Source: Capnocytophaga felis (lineage in GTDB: Bacteria > Bacteroidota > Bacteroidia > Flavobacteriales > Flavobacteriaceae). From it: DNA of 64,000 nucleotides. The notes under the pieces were generated by a model that saw nothing but the letters and a program-made list of their open reading frames with translations, was not told where the DNA came from and made no database searches. Every line of letters starts with the position of its first letter. Positions within the stretch are counted from its first letter, which is position 1. Made by a program: the position numbers and the translations under genes. The stretch is taken from positions 620,001 to 684,000 of the forward strand of contig NZ_BLBC01000005.1 of NCBI RefSeq assembly GCF_009684755.1, given 5' to 3'. This document shows, piece after piece, positions 9,226-18,139 of this stretch.

Positions 9226-9831
9226 TTATTTCTCGCTTTCAAATTCGCTTACCTCGTGCAAAATAGGTTTACCTTTTTGATAAGGAGCTACCTCAGGAAA
9301 TAAACTCACTTTGGATTCACTCCAAAACTCACCTGTTCGGACATATTTTAGCAATTCAGTTTGTAGCTTTTGGGTGCTTCCTGCCATTCCCAAACTATTA
9401 TACTGATAAATTTCATTCAAATGGTCTTTTCTGTTTAAATACTCTATTAAAACTTCATAATCAACACTCTGTAATGATTTTCGTTGAATCAAAGCTATAC
9501 CCTCCGGAAGATTTTTCCCTTGCCGTAAACTTTCCATCATATAATGAAACGGATGAAAAAAAATGCGATTACATTCTCGCTCGTTCGGCTTTATCAAAGT
9601 TTCTCTTCGCACGAAAAAATCCTTTAATTTATTAGTAGCCAACGAGTACGTACAAAGCACAGGAATTGTGTTTAAGTCCAAATGTAATAATTTCTTGTCG
9701 TTGGGTTGATTAAAGAAAATATCGAAGAACTCAAAAAAAGTATTTTCACGATGTTGTACAATGCTAAAAATTTCCTCCGAAATTTTTATTGTATAAACCT
9801 GATTATCTGATAATTTAATTCTTTTCAACAT
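9226..9831 (-). CDS. Protein of unknown function
   Basis: A 201-residue protein I do not recognise. It has no signal peptide or transmembrane segment and looks cytoplasmic, with mixed helix and strand. The middle part contains a Cys-Asn-Arg and HPFHYMM segment (about residues 86-97) and the end is acidic (VSEFESEK). It lies alone between the NhaC gene and the endonuclease/phosphatase-fold gene, both on the same strand, with a 94-base gap upstream that contains the terminator of the preceding gene. Codon use is like that of its neighbours. Confidence 0.7.
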   Translation of the reverse strand: MLKRIKLSDNQVYTIKISEEIFSIVQHRENTFFEFFDIFFNQPNDKKLLHLDLNTIPVLCTYSLATNKLKDFFVRRETLIKPNERECNRIFFHPFHYMMESLRQGKNLPEGIALIQRKSLQSVDYEVLIEYLNRKDHLNEIYQYNSLGMAGSTQKLQTELLKYVRTGEFWSESKVSLFPEVAPYQKGKPILHEVSEFESEK

Positions 9832-9882
9832 AGTTTTCTATTTTTCGTTGTAAAATCAACCTACCACATTAAATTTTGATAA

Positions 9883-9926
9883 AAAAAGAAGTTTGAAGAA
9901 CGGGAATGTTTTTCAAACTTCTTTTT
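9883..9926 (-). terminator. Terminator after the endonuclease/phosphatase-fold gene
   Basis: A 15-bp perfect stem (9883-9897 with 9912-9926) that on the minus strand is followed by a T-run. It lies 3 bases after the stop codon of the gene at 9930-10979. Confidence 0.85.
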
Positions 9927-9929
9927 AGT

Positions 9930-10979
9930 TTACTTTTTCTCTTTAATCAGGTAAAGATACACAGGGAAATGGTCGGAATATCCCCAAGTATAATTCCCGT
10001 TGGACATACTCCGGAAGGGATATCCTTTGTAACGCCCCTGAGGATTTGCCAAATAAGATTTGTTAAACACGGCGGCCTTCCAATAACGATAGGTTGATTT
10101 ATCTTCTTTTAATAACTCTTGCGTGAAATAAATTTGGTCAAACAAATTCCAACCGTCCTGATACGCAAGCGAGCCAATGCCTTTTTTCAGCATTTCTTCC
10201 ATAGGATTGTACAACCCACCCGACTTTACCTTTTCTTTTTTGCCTTCCGTTTTCAGTATTTTTTTAAAACTTGTGTTGGTAGGGTCGTCATTAAAATCCC
10301 CCATACTTAGTATTTTTGCATCAGGATTTTTTGCCAAAAGCGAGTCAATTATTGTCTTATTCAATGTTGCCGCTGCTTCGCGTTTCGGGCGACTTACCGC
10401 TTCTCCTCCACTTCTTGAAGGCCAGTGATTTACGATAAAATGCATCAACTCACCATCAAACATTCCGCTTACCAAAAGCTGGTCACGTGTGTATCTGCGT
10501 TTTCCGTCAGCATCATAGATTTTCAAAGGATGTTTTGATTCTGAAATAGGCTTGAACACATTTCTTTTGTAAATCAAAGCAACATCAATCCCACGACTAT
10601 CAGGAGAATCAAAATGCACAATGCCGTAGTTATACTTTCTCAGGTAATCTGTGTTTATCAAATCGACTATAACATTTTCATTTTCAACCTCACATAATCC
10701 TACAATATCGGGAGCTTGCTTAGTTACGTCACTTCCTATTTCCGAAATCACTTTTGCTATTTTCTGAACGTGGTCATTATAAACCTTTGACATCCAACGA
10801 TCTGCTCCTTCCGGAGTACGGTCGTCATCAAATTTTCGAGGATCATTAATCGTATCAAACAAATTCTCCACGTTATAAAAAGCGATTGTTCTAACCATAA
10901 ATTTCTTTTCCTGTGCCTGTACTTTTAGTGACACTAACAGAAGCATTGCCACAAAAAGTGAGTTGTAATATTTTTTCAT
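9930..10979 (-). CDS. Secreted endonuclease/exonuclease/phosphatase family protein
   Basis: A 349-residue protein with a cleavable signal peptide (about 1-22, ending VQAQ). The EEP fold is shown by YNVENLFDTIND, DIVGLCEVEN (metal-binding Glu), VNHWPSRSGG, LSMGDFNDDP and the final GYSDHFPV catalytic Asp-His pair. EEP enzymes include DNase I-like nucleases and phosphodiesterases. Secretion plus this exact subfamily is widespread in Bacteroidota, where it is usually presumed to be an extracellular or periplasmic nuclease for nutrient recovery. Activity on nucleic acid is inferred. It follows rnhB by 27 bases and may be co-transcribed with it. Confidence 0.85.
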   Translation of the reverse strand: MKKYYNSLFVAMLLLVSLKVQAQEKKFMVRTIAFYNVENLFDTINDPRKFDDDRTPEGADRWMSKVYNDHVQKIAKVISEIGSDVTKQAPDIVGLCEVENENVIVDLINTDYLRKYNYGIVHFDSPDSRGIDVALIYKRNVFKPISESKHPLKIYDADGKRRYTRDQLLVSGMFDGELMHFIVNHWPSRSGGEAVSRPKREAAATLNKTIIDSLLAKNPDAKILSMGDFNDDPTNTSFKKILKTEGKKEKVKSGGLYNPMEEMLKKGIGSLAYQDGWNLFDQIYFTQELLKEDKSTYRYWKAAVFNKSYLANPQGRYKGYPFRSMSNGNYTWGYSDHFPVYLYLIKEKK

Positions 10980-11006
10980 ATCCGTATTTTTAACACTGAT
11001 TAATCT

Positions 11007-11600
11007 CTAAAATTCTAACTTCAATTGCGAAGGTAATAACTGAAATGTTTTTCTGTGGTAAGGCGTAATTCCGTAATTCTCAATTGCTTTTCTGTGTTCT
11101 GTGGTAGGATACCCTTTGTTTTTCTTCCATTGATACATCGGGAATTCTTCATCAATTTGCTCCATATAAGCATCTCGATACGTTTTTGCCAAAACGGAAG
11201 CAGCCGCAATTGTTTGTATTTTGGCATCTCCTTTTATTACACAAGCGTGCGGAATATTGCTGAATTTCACGAACTTATTTCCATCAACGGCAATAAATTC
11301 AGGTTTTTTTGAAAGTTGTTTCAAAGCTTTATGCATCGCCAAAATGGAAGCACGCAAAATGTTTAGTTCGTCAATTTCAGCAGGAAACACGTGTGCTACC
11401 GCATAACAAATCGCCTCCTCTTCAATGACAGTTTTTAACAACAATCGCTGCTTTTCGGTAAGTTTCTTGGAATCTGTAAGTACATCGTTTTTAAAATCTT
11501 TTGGCAAAATTACCGCAGCAGCCGTAACAGGACCGGCAAGGCAACCTCTGCCCGCCTCATCTGTTCCTGCTTCATTATATGTGTGATAAAACAACTGCAT
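11007..11600 (-). CDS. rnhB: Ribonuclease HII
   Basis: A 197-residue RNase HII that removes ribonucleotides and RNA primers from DNA hybrids. The catalytic start [13 protein letters not shown] (Asp14, Glu15), [10 protein letters not shown], the third acidic residue in AVDGNKF and the SVLAKTYRD motif are all present. Length is typical. A -7 box precedes it and the secreted EEP gene follows after 27 bases. Confidence 0.96.
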   Translation of the reverse strand: MQLFYHTYNEAGTDEAGRGCLAGPVTAAAVILPKDFKNDVLTDSKKLTEKQRLLLKTVIEEEAICYAVAHVFPAEIDELNILRASILAMHKALKQLSKKPEFIAVDGNKFVKFSNIPHACVIKGDAKIQTIAAASVLAKTYRDAYMEQIDEEFPMYQWKKNKGYPTTEHRKAIENYGITPYHRKTFQLLPSQLKLEF

Positions 11601-11648
11601 TTCTCAATTTTAAAACCAATTACGCCAATCTACCTACGTTTTGTGTTG

Positions 11649-11656
11649 CAAATATA
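11649..11656 (-). promoter_or_regulatory. -7 box for rnhB
   Basis: TATATTTG on the minus strand, 48 bases before the rnhB ATG. No matching -33 TTG at the expected distance. Confidence 0.4.
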
Positions 11657-11673
11657 CGTATTTTATTAAAAAA

Positions 11674-11703
11674 AAGAAGCCATCCTTTTTAGGATAGCTT
11701 CTT
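11674..11703 (-). terminator. Terminator after the transglycosylase-like gene
   Basis: A 12-bp stem with one mismatch (11674-11686 with 11691-11703), 4-base loop, followed on the minus strand by eight T. It lies 17 bases after the stop of the gene at 11721. Confidence 0.85.
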
Positions 11704-11720
11704 AAAGCGGGAATAAATAG

Positions 11721-12368
11721 TTAAAATCTTGGCAACTTTTCAGGAATAATGTGTTCTACTTCATAGCCCGCAAAATTTTTCAAGTAATTCTGCAAAGTCG
11801 TCCCGTTAGCATCAGCAAAGGCATAATTTCCTCTACTTTTAAAATAATTCTTAACATTCTGAGCTCCTGCAAGATGAGCAGCAGCCAAAATTCCTGACTC
11901 AGTAATTTGTATTCCATTAATTCGCTTGCCTACAAACTTACTTATCTCTTTTCTCAACACCCATTTATTTCTTTTTACGCTCAATGTAAAAAGTCTTTCT
12001 TGTTGTTCGGGCGATTTTAGGAATTCATCAGCATTTTTAACACCATAAAACCGCAATGCCGACTTACCAAATTGGTACTTCCCCATATAACCGAACTCAT
12101 TCACAATAAAGTAATTACCTCTTGATTCTCTGTAAGCCAACGCTTCTTTGAAACCAATAAATGTTTTTCCAATTAACGGCGGATTTAAAGTAATGTTTTT
12201 TTCATTTTCTTCTTCTGGCAGTACAGTTGCCAACTGAGGCTCTTCTACAACAAAATTCCTATGAACTTGAATTTCTTTGATTTGTTCATCATTGATTGTA
12301 AAACACATACAAACAAAACTAAGCAATCCCAAAATTGTAAAAAGATACCTCCTTTTTGCATTAATCAT
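11721..12368 (-). CDS. Lytic transglycosylase-like (SLT-fold) secreted protein
   Basis: A 215-residue protein with an N-terminal hydrophobic segment (about 9-24) that acts as signal anchor or signal peptide. The domain from about residue 75 has the lysozyme/SLT pattern: FKEALAYRESRGNY with the catalytic Glu-Ser pair, then GYMGKYQFGKSAL, and GILAAAHLAGAQNVKNY near the C-terminus, which resembles the helix pair closing the active site cleft. It probably cleaves peptidoglycan glycan strands. No LysM domain is present. It stands alone with its own promoter box and terminator. Confidence 0.75.
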   Translation of the reverse strand: MINAKRRYLFTILGLLSFVCMCFTINDEQIKEIQVHRNFVVEEPQLATVLPEEENEKNITLNPPLIGKTFIGFKEALAYRESRGNYFIVNEFGYMGKYQFGKSALRFYGVKNADEFLKSPEQQERLFTLSVKRNKWVLRKEISKFVGKRINGIQITESGILAAAHLAGAQNVKNYFKSRGNYAFADANGTTLQNYLKNFAGYEVEHIIPEKLPRF

Positions 12369-12440
12369 CTCATTTAATTTCTTTAAGACTTACGATGCTT
12401 TCACATAGTGAAATAGTTTCTGCTTAAAATTAACCGGGGG

Positions 12441-12448
12441 CAAAGATA
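12441..12448 (-). promoter_or_regulatory. -7 box for the transglycosylase-like gene
   Basis: TATCTTTG on the minus strand, 72 bases before the ATG at 12368, implying a leader of about 65 bases. No TTG at the expected -33 spacing. Confidence 0.4.
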
Positions 12449-12764
12449 ATAATTCCTCACAAAATCAAAACCTTGCTTCTCAATAGTTTGTTAACAGGAA
12501 AAGAAGTGCCCCTGAAAAATTAATTCTTTTTAACCATTAATAAATCAACTTTAATACATTTTAATTTTTCATTAATTCAAATTGATAATTACTCAGAAAT
12601 ATCACCAGCCAACGATGGTGCAGCTATTACATTTAATTTTCTGATATTCAATATGGTTTATTTGCAATTGTTTTTCACTCATTACCTTCAAAATAAAACA
12701 TTTATATACAAAATTCTTTCTCTCTTTTAGATTTTTGTTTTACACAATAAATAAAAAACAAAAA

Positions 12765-12795
12765 CTCGTAACATATTTATGAAATATATTACGAG
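12765..12795 (-). terminator. Terminator after the CDC-like gene
   Basis: A stem of CTCGTAA with TTACGAG (12765-12771 with 12789-12795), extended by further A/T pairs, followed on the minus strand by a T-rich run. It lies about 30 bases after the CDC-like stop codon. Confidence 0.8.
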
Positions 12796-12825
12796 CTTTA
12801 AAAATAACAAAATCAATTTAACTTC

Positions 12826-13977
12826 CTAATTTTTCTTTAACTCCACAATATTATGTGTATAAGTATCAATTACTTGTACCTCAGTATTATCTTTTAAACG
12901 ACGTACTTTGTATGAAATAGGCACAGAAGTTTCGGTGATGTTTTTTTCATTTGGCATCTGCACGAATTTTTTGAAACTTTCATAATTATCCACTTTGTTG
13001 CCCAATTCAACAGGTCCTCCTGAAATTTTTAATTTTACCTTTCCTTCTTGGAACAGACGCTGAAACTCATTAGTGTAATGTGCATTGGCATTGGCATCAA
13101 TGTATTTCACCGCCACCTCCAATGAGGCTTTCACCATTTTACGCACTTCTTCGGCAGATTTATTAGTTTCAACAAAAATGTAACCCACACGTCCGTAATC
13201 CACGCTACTAATGTAAAGAGGCTCATATTCGCCCATATCTTTAACATCAATGTATCCTATCACCCAAGTAGAATAGTGTTTCGGGTCAATTGACACATTG
13301 TAAATATGTTGGCGGAAAGCCACCATCACGTAACTTTTAGTTAATGAGTTACTATTATCCTTTTGATAATCAAAGTTTGCTTTTAGCAAGCCGGCTATCA
13401 CATTTGCCTCAGCATGAACTTTTAACGAGGTTTTGAAATGCTCTTCAGTTGTAACCGTATTACTTTCATAAGCAAAAACAGTAGGTACAAAATGATAATT
13501 TACCTTATTCGCCTGAAGAGTTATCAAGTCATTCATAACTTGCCTCACATCACTTAGCGTAGGTTTTGTTGTCTCAGAGACTTTAATGTCTCCCCTTAGT
13601 GATATTGACAAGGTTACAGGTGCAAATTCATTTCGGAGCGTTAAAGGATCGTATTTTCCTTTAACAAATGAATCTCCTCGCAACATACTACCCGGATAAA
13701 TCACATCGCTCATTGTTTCTGACACTATTGAAAGCGGCGTGATAGCGTACTGCTCTTGTACGGTGGAAAGGTATTCGTACTGATTTTTACCCGTGGTAGG
13801 GTCAATCACTACATTCCCTGTTTTTTTGCTGGCAATAGTTTTAGGAGCTTCTTTTTCGTACACCACCGGCTTTAATTGCTCAATGGTTTTAGGCGTGTCG
13901 TCTCCTTTATCGCCACACGAAATCATTACGATTGCTGTTGTTACCAACAAGCTCAGAATTCTTTTTTTCATATTCAT
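12826..13977 (-). CDS. CDC-like pore-forming lipoprotein without domain 4
   Basis: A 383-residue lipoprotein (Cys21) of the thiol-activated cytolysin / cholesterol-dependent cytolysin-like family. The match to CDCs runs in order: TLSDVRQVMNDLI (141-153), VMVAFRQHIYNVSID (217-231), PLYISSVDYGRVGYIFVET (253-271), helix region 274-295, and KISGGPVELGNKV (317-329), which corresponds to the conserved di-glycine hinge of the CDC core sheet (Gly320-Gly321). The protein ends soon after PISYKVRRLKDN, so domain 4 with the Trp-rich undecapeptide is absent; cholesterol binding is therefore not expected. CDC-like proteins of Bacteroidota are known as bicomponent antibacterial pore formers. The start could also be ATG at 13971. 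It lies 12 bases after another lipoprotein gene. Confidence 0.85.
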   Translation of the reverse strand: MNMKKRILSLLVTTAIVMISCGDKGDDTPKTIEQLKPVVYEKEAPKTIASKKTGNVVIDPTTGKNQYEYLSTVQEQYAITPLSIVSETMSDVIYPGSMLRGDSFVKGKYDPLTLRNEFAPVTLSISLRGDIKVSETTKPTLSDVRQVMNDLITLQANKVNYHFVPTVFAYESNTVTTEEHFKTSLKVHAEANVIAGLLKANFDYQKDNSNSLTKSYVMVAFRQHIYNVSIDPKHYSTWVIGYIDVKDMGEYEPLYISSVDYGRVGYIFVETNKSAEEVRKMVKASLEVAVKYIDANANAHYTNEFQRLFQEGKVKLKISGGPVELGNKVDNYESFKKFVQMPNEKNITETSVPISYKVRRLKDNTEVQVIDTYTHNIVELKKN

Positions 13978-13989
13978 TAAGTGTTTTAA

Positions 13990-14820
13990 TTAATATTCAA
14001 GTTGTACATTTTCATATTTGATAATGTTTTTAAGTCCATTATTCAAATATTGTGTAATGTAAATGGTTATCGTTTGTGGCATTTCTTGTATTGGGGTAGG
14101 TCCTTTTTTTCTTTCAATGCTATCCCTAAATTCATACCATTGCCCTTGCACAAACTCTCCCTGCCTTACCTGTCCGTCATAAGACGTGTAATATTCATAC
14201 CTCTTACTGCTTGACAAGTTACTCAAATAAGTGTCATACTCCCGATTACCATCATCGATTGAAAACTTAAATTCCCTACGATGAACGGAATGATTCCAGA
14301 AATCAGCCTCTCTTACCTCCGTAGCAGGAAAACTGAAATTGATTTTTACAGCGCTAAAAATCAACTGCTTAGCAATAGGCTCACCTACATTTCGTTGATT
14401 GGTTTTGTCATACTTTTGTAAGTAAAAATCAAGCTGAAATGTACCGGGAACCTTTGGAATGATAACGAATGAGGGCATTTTTGAAATATCTGTAATTTCA
14501 AAAGAAGCTACATCTTTAAAAACAGAACCTTCTTTGACCCTCATATCATAGTCCACACCAAGCACCTGATGCCGTGTAGCATCATTTCCCACAACTCTTA
14601 GCTGATAAATAAAATCGTTCCCTTTGTGAGAATCAACAATTTCTGTTACATCAACAGGAATGTGGCTACCTACCCGAAAATTGGTAACATTTACACTTTC
14701 TCGAATTCCCATTGAAAACGATAATTTTTCCTCAATTTTAGGTTGAACTTCTTCAGATGGACTTTTGTTGCACGACATTATTGTAAGCAACAACACGAAT
14801 AATAAGAAATTTCTTTTCAT
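13990..14820 (-). CDS. Lipoprotein of unknown function, first gene of the CDC-like operon
   Basis: A 276-residue lipoprotein (Cys17, signal ending TIMSC). I do not recognise the family. It is rich in beta strands, with two apparent Ig-like halves: about 50-165 (VTEIVDSHKGNDFIYQLRVVG, then FVIIPKVPGTFQLDFYL) and about 175-275, ending in a strand-rich segment TITIYITQYLNNG. The pattern resembles proteins with bacterial Ig-like or DUF-type periplasmic domains. The CDC-like gene follows after 12 bases and both share one promoter box and one terminator, so they form a two-gene unit. It could be the partner, tether or protection factor of the pore former; that is inference. The ATG at 14820 is chosen over the TTG at 14826. 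Confidence 0.75.
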   Translation of the reverse strand: MKRNFLLFVLLLTIMSCNKSPSEEVQPKIEEKLSFSMGIRESVNVTNFRVGSHIPVDVTEIVDSHKGNDFIYQLRVVGNDATRHQVLGVDYDMRVKEGSVFKDVASFEITDISKMPSFVIIPKVPGTFQLDFYLQKYDKTNQRNVGEPIAKQLIFSAVKINFSFPATEVREADFWNHSVHRREFKFSIDDGNREYDTYLSNLSSSKRYEYYTSYDGQVRQGEFVQGQWYEFRDSIERKKGPTPIQEMPQTITIYITQYLNNGLKNIIKYENVQLEY

Positions 14821-14858
14821 ATGCAATGATTTTTAATTAAGATCTGTCTTCCACGAAA

Positions 14859-14866
14859 CAAATGTA
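14859..14866 (-). promoter_or_regulatory. -7 box for the two-lipoprotein CDC-like operon
   Basis: TACATTTG on the minus strand, 38 bases before the ATG at 14820. No -33 TTG at the usual distance, so strength may depend on an activator. Confidence 0.45.
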
Positions 14867-15054
14867 TAAAAAAAACGTATATTATTGTAAAATTAGCATA
14901 ATTTTAACTTATAAAAAATTAATTCTCTTTAATTTTCAATTCCTTAAAATTAGTTTAGTACAATTAAAAATGACAACTATCCGATTTTGATTTGCATTTT
15001 TTTTCACAATAATTTTAAACATCTTACGGTTAAAGATATTTTTAAAACTATTTG

Positions 15055-15062
15055 TATCTTTG
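15055..15062 (+). promoter_or_regulatory. -7 box for the LtaS-type gene
   Basis: TATCTTTG, 18 bases before the ATG at 15081, which gives a short leader of about 12 bases. Confidence 0.5.
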
Positions 15063-15080
15063 CTTTCTAATTTCTAAAAA

Positions 15081-17024
15081 ATGAGCAAACACATTCGAAC
15101 CAATGAATATTCTGTATTTTTTTATCGAATATTTTTAGCGTATTTTTTCTACTTCATCGCCCGACTTTTATTTTTTCTATTTAATAAAGAAATCATAGGA
15201 AAACTTGGCACAAGTCAGTTTTCAAAGCTATTCCTTTTTGGGATTCAGTTCGATACAACAGCTATTTTATATGTTAATTTGTTATTTATTTTAATGAGTA
15301 TCATCCCTTTACGAATTAACACAACAAAAACATATCAAAAATTTTTATTTTGGATTTATTTCCTGACAAACGGAATTGCTTATGCCACCAATTTTGTGGA
15401 TATGATTTATTATCCGTTCAGCAAATCACGATTGACCACCGCTTCATTTGCCGTAGTTGAAAACGAACAGAACAAAACTACGATGCTTTTTACCTTTTTG
15501 GGTATGTACTGGTATGTTGCTTTGCTGTTTATTATGCTCATCGCTTTGTGGATTTTCCTCTATAAAAAGAAAAAAGTACAAGCCGCTAAAATTGCCAACG
15601 TTCCTTATTTTGTATCATCTGTTTTGATTTTGGGAGTGATAGGCGTAGGTGTTTTAGCTGGAATTCGAGGTGGAAGCTTGGCACATTCATCGCGTCCCAT
15701 TAACATTTTAGACGCAAGCCGACACGTAACCATTTCTTCACACGCTGATGTAATTCTCAATACCCCTTTTACACTTATCCGAACCATCGGGAAGAATAAA
15801 AGCTTTAAAGAATATAGCTTTGTTTCAGAAGATTACATCCAAGAAAACATCAAACCTATCAAAAATTACCATCGGGAAGTAGCAATAAAACCCAATGTTG
15901 TGATATTCATTCTGGAGAGCTTCGGAAGAGAATATGTAGGTTGTATGAATACGAATAGAAATATCCCCGATTACAAATCATACACACCTTTTTTAGATTC
16001 TTTATCGAAACATTCGTTCGTTTTTGATAATGCGTATGCCAACGGAAGGCAATCCATACACGGAATGTCCTCAGTTTACGCAGGAATTCCCACCTTTCAA
16101 GTAGCCTACACCTCATCACCTTACGTGCAGCAACCCACTGAATCCGTGATTTCTATTGCCAAAGAAATGGGATACAATACATCTTTTTTTCATTCCGCAC
16201 CCAATGGTTCAATGGGATTCTTAGGATTTTCAAATATTTTGGGGTTTGATAACTACTACGGAATGACTGAATATGGCAATGATGCTGATTTTGATGGCTT
16301 TTGGGGCATTTGGGACGAACCTTTCCTACAATTTATGAATCAAGAATTGAGCAAGAAAAAACAACCTTTTTTGGGGACAATCTTCACAGTTTCGTCACAT
16401 CATCCATACAAAATTCCCGATAAATACGAAGGAAAATTCGACAAAGGAAATGTAGAAATACACCAATGCATTCAGTACACAGATTACGCTTTAAAAAAAT
16501 TCTTTGAAAGTGCAAAAAAGGAAGAATGGTATAAAAATACTATTTTTGTATTCACAAATGACCATCACAACCAAGTGTATTATCCTATGTATAAACAACC
16601 TATAACAGGAAACGGAGCTACCCTTATGTTTTTTAGCCCAAATCCGGAATTGGTCGGTAAAGGTATTTCTTCAGAAATTAGTCAACAGATAGACCTTTAT
16701 CCTTCTGTGGTTGATTTAATGGGATATAACAAACCTTTCCGTTCGTGGGGACGAAGTTTGTTTTCCGACAAGAAAGAAACTCCCAGAGCCTACATTTCCG
16801 ACGCCCACGTGTACCGAATGATGCAAGGCAATTACATATACATTTTAAATGAAGACGGAAGCGTTAATGGCATCTTTAAAAAGGAAGATGAAGGACTGAC
16901 TAACAATCTTTTGGAGAAAGAAAATAATTCTGAAATAGAAAAGGGAATCAAAGATTTACAAGCCTTTATGCAGGATTATATGCATCGGATTATACAAAGA
17001 AAATTAGGCAAAGAAAGTAATTAA
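15081..17024 (+). CDS. LtaS-type membrane sulfatase/phosphotransferase
   Basis: A 647-residue protein with five predicted transmembrane helices in the first 210 residues and a periplasmic alkaline-phosphatase-fold domain from about 270. Motifs are VVIFILESFGREYVG (metal-binding Glu), NGRQSIHG with the likely nucleophile Ser325 (threonine in many relatives), HSAPNG, SSHHPY and FTNDHHNQVYYP (metal ligands). The family includes lipoteichoic acid synthase and phosphoethanolamine/phosphoglycerol transferases. A Gram-negative flavobacterium has no LTA, so transfer of a phospho-head group to a glycan or lipid is more likely. The acceptor is unknown. Transcribed alone, with a terminator shared with trxB. 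Confidence 0.88.
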   Translation: MSKHIRTNEYSVFFYRIFLAYFFYFIARLLFFLFNKEIIGKLGTSQFSKLFLFGIQFDTTAILYVNLLFILMSIIPLRINTTKTYQKFLFWIYFLTNGIAYATNFVDMIYYPFSKSRLTTASFAVVENEQNKTTMLFTFLGMYWYVALLFIMLIALWIFLYKKKKVQAAKIANVPYFVSSVLILGVIGVGVLAGIRGGSLAHSSRPINILDASRHVTISSHADVILNTPFTLIRTIGKNKSFKEYSFVSEDYIQENIKPIKNYHREVAIKPNVVIFILESFGREYVGCMNTNRNIPDYKSYTPFLDSLSKHSFVFDNAYANGRQSIHGMSSVYAGIPTFQVAYTSSPYVQQPTESVISIAKEMGYNTSFFHSAPNGSMGFLGFSNILGFDNYYGMTEYGNDADFDGFWGIWDEPFLQFMNQELSKKKQPFLGTIFTVSSHHPYKIPDKYEGKFDKGNVEIHQCIQYTDYALKKFFESAKKEEWYKNTIFVFTNDHHNQVYYPMYKQPITGNGATLMFFSPNPELVGKGISSEISQQIDLYPSVVDLMGYNKPFRSWGRSLFSDKKETPRAYISDAHVYRMMQGNYIYILNEDGSVNGIFKKEDEGLTNNLLEKENNSEIEKGIKDLQAFMQDYMHRIIQRKLGKESN

Positions 17025-17033
17025 AAAAACAAA

Positions 17034-17059
17034 AAAGGGAACACAAAAGCGTTCCCTTT
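17034..17059. terminator. Bidirectional terminator between the LtaS-type gene and trxB
   Basis: A 9-bp perfect stem (17034-17042 with 17051-17059), flanked by A-run and T-run, between convergent genes. Confidence 0.8.
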
Positions 17060-17086
17060 CTTCATAAAATATAAATTCAAATTCTT

Positions 17087-18034
17087 TTAACCTTCCAAAG
17101 TCATTAAATATTTCTCTGCATCCAAAGCAGCCATACATCCTGAACCTGCGGCTGTAATTGCTTGGCGATAACGACTATCGGCAGCGTCTCCGGCTACGAA
17201 CACTCCCTCCACATTGGTCAAAGATGTTCCTGGTACGTTTTTGATATATCCTACCTCATCAAGTGTAATGAATTCTTTAAAAACATCCGTATTTGGTTTA
17301 TGCCCGATAGCCACGAAGAAACCTGTAATCGGAATTTCAGAAATTTCTCCCGTCTTGTTATTACGTACTTTTAAGGCGCTTACCACCTGTCCGTCTCCCA
17401 AGATTTCTTCCGTTTCCGTATTAAAAAGCACCTCAATATTAGACGCTTTCAGCACACGTTCTTTCATAATTCGAGAAGCTCGGAACTCATCACGACGCAC
17501 CAACATCGTTACTTTCTCACAGATATTCGACAGATAAAGTGCTTCCTCACAAGCCGAGTCGCCCGCCCCAACGATAGCTACTTTTTGCTTTCGGTAGAAA
17601 AAACCGTCGCACACGGCACAAGCCGAAACTCCTCCGCCTGTTTTCAAATAATGTTGCTCCGATGGCAAGCCTAAATACTTGGCAGAAGCTCCTGTGGCAA
17701 TAATTACCGTTTGTGCGTGGATTTCTTTTTCTTCATTAATCCACACTTTATGAGGCTTTTGTGAAAAATCCACCTTCGTTACCCATCCGTTGCGTATTTC
17801 TGCCCCGAAACGTTCAGCCTGTTGTTGTAATTCCATCATCATTGCCGTACCCGTAATTCCGTTAGGATAACCGGGAAAATTCTCCACTTCATTGGTTGTG
17901 GTTAATTGCCCACCAGGTTGCTCGCCCTGATACAAAACGGGATACATATTAGCACGCGAGGCATAAATTGCTGCTGTATATCCCGCAGGTCCTGAGCCAA
18001 TTATCAGGCATTTCACTTTTTCTATCTCAGCCAT
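17087..18034 (-). CDS. trxB: Thioredoxin-disulfide reductase
   Basis: A 315-residue NADPH-dependent flavoenzyme of normal length. FAD-binding GSGPAGYTAA is at residues 13-22, the redox pair CAVC at Cys139-Cys142, the NADPH-binding GAGDSACEEALYL follows at about 156, and the FAD-binding end segment VFVAGDAAD is near residue 275. It keeps thioredoxin reduced in the cytoplasm. A good promoter lies directly upstream and a terminator downstream, so it is monocistronic. Confidence 0.97.
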   Translation of the reverse strand: MAEIEKVKCLIIGSGPAGYTAAIYASRANMYPVLYQGEQPGGQLTTTNEVENFPGYPNGITGTAMMMELQQQAERFGAEIRNGWVTKVDFSQKPHKVWINEEKEIHAQTVIIATGASAKYLGLPSEQHYLKTGGGVSACAVCDGFFYRKQKVAIVGAGDSACEEALYLSNICEKVTMLVRRDEFRASRIMKERVLKASNIEVLFNTETEEILGDGQVVSALKVRNNKTGEISEIPITGFFVAIGHKPNTDVFKEFITLDEVGYIKNVPGTSLTNVEGVFVAGDAADSRYRQAITAAGSGCMAALDAEKYLMTLEG

Positions 18035-18063
18035 TGTTCTATCTTTTTTAAAATTTAACTCTA

Positions 18064-18093
18064 CAAAAATACAGATTTTTTATAAGAAAGCAA
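18064..18093 (-). promoter_or_regulatory. Full Bacteroidota promoter for trxB
   Basis: On the minus strand: TTG (18091-18093), 19-base spacer, TATTTTTG (18064-18071). Both boxes and spacing match the Bacteroidota primary sigma consensus. The leader to the trxB ATG is about 25 bases. Confidence 0.75.
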
Positions 18094-18139
18094 GTATTGC
18101 TCAAGGATTATTATAATGACGGTATCTTATTATAAAATC

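Larger units (their letters stand above)
12369..12825. other. 457-base gap: promoter and terminator only
   Basis: The right end holds the terminator of the CDC-like gene and the left end the promoter of the transglycosylase-like gene. Between about 12470 and 12760 the sequence is AT-rich and stop-dense in all frames; I see no gene, RNA or repeat there. Confidence 0.6.

Noticed and set aside
12826-13977. A true cholesterol-dependent cytolysin toxin
   Set aside because: Domain 4 and the Trp-rich undecapeptide are missing and the protein is a lipoprotein, so only the CDC-like label is supported.
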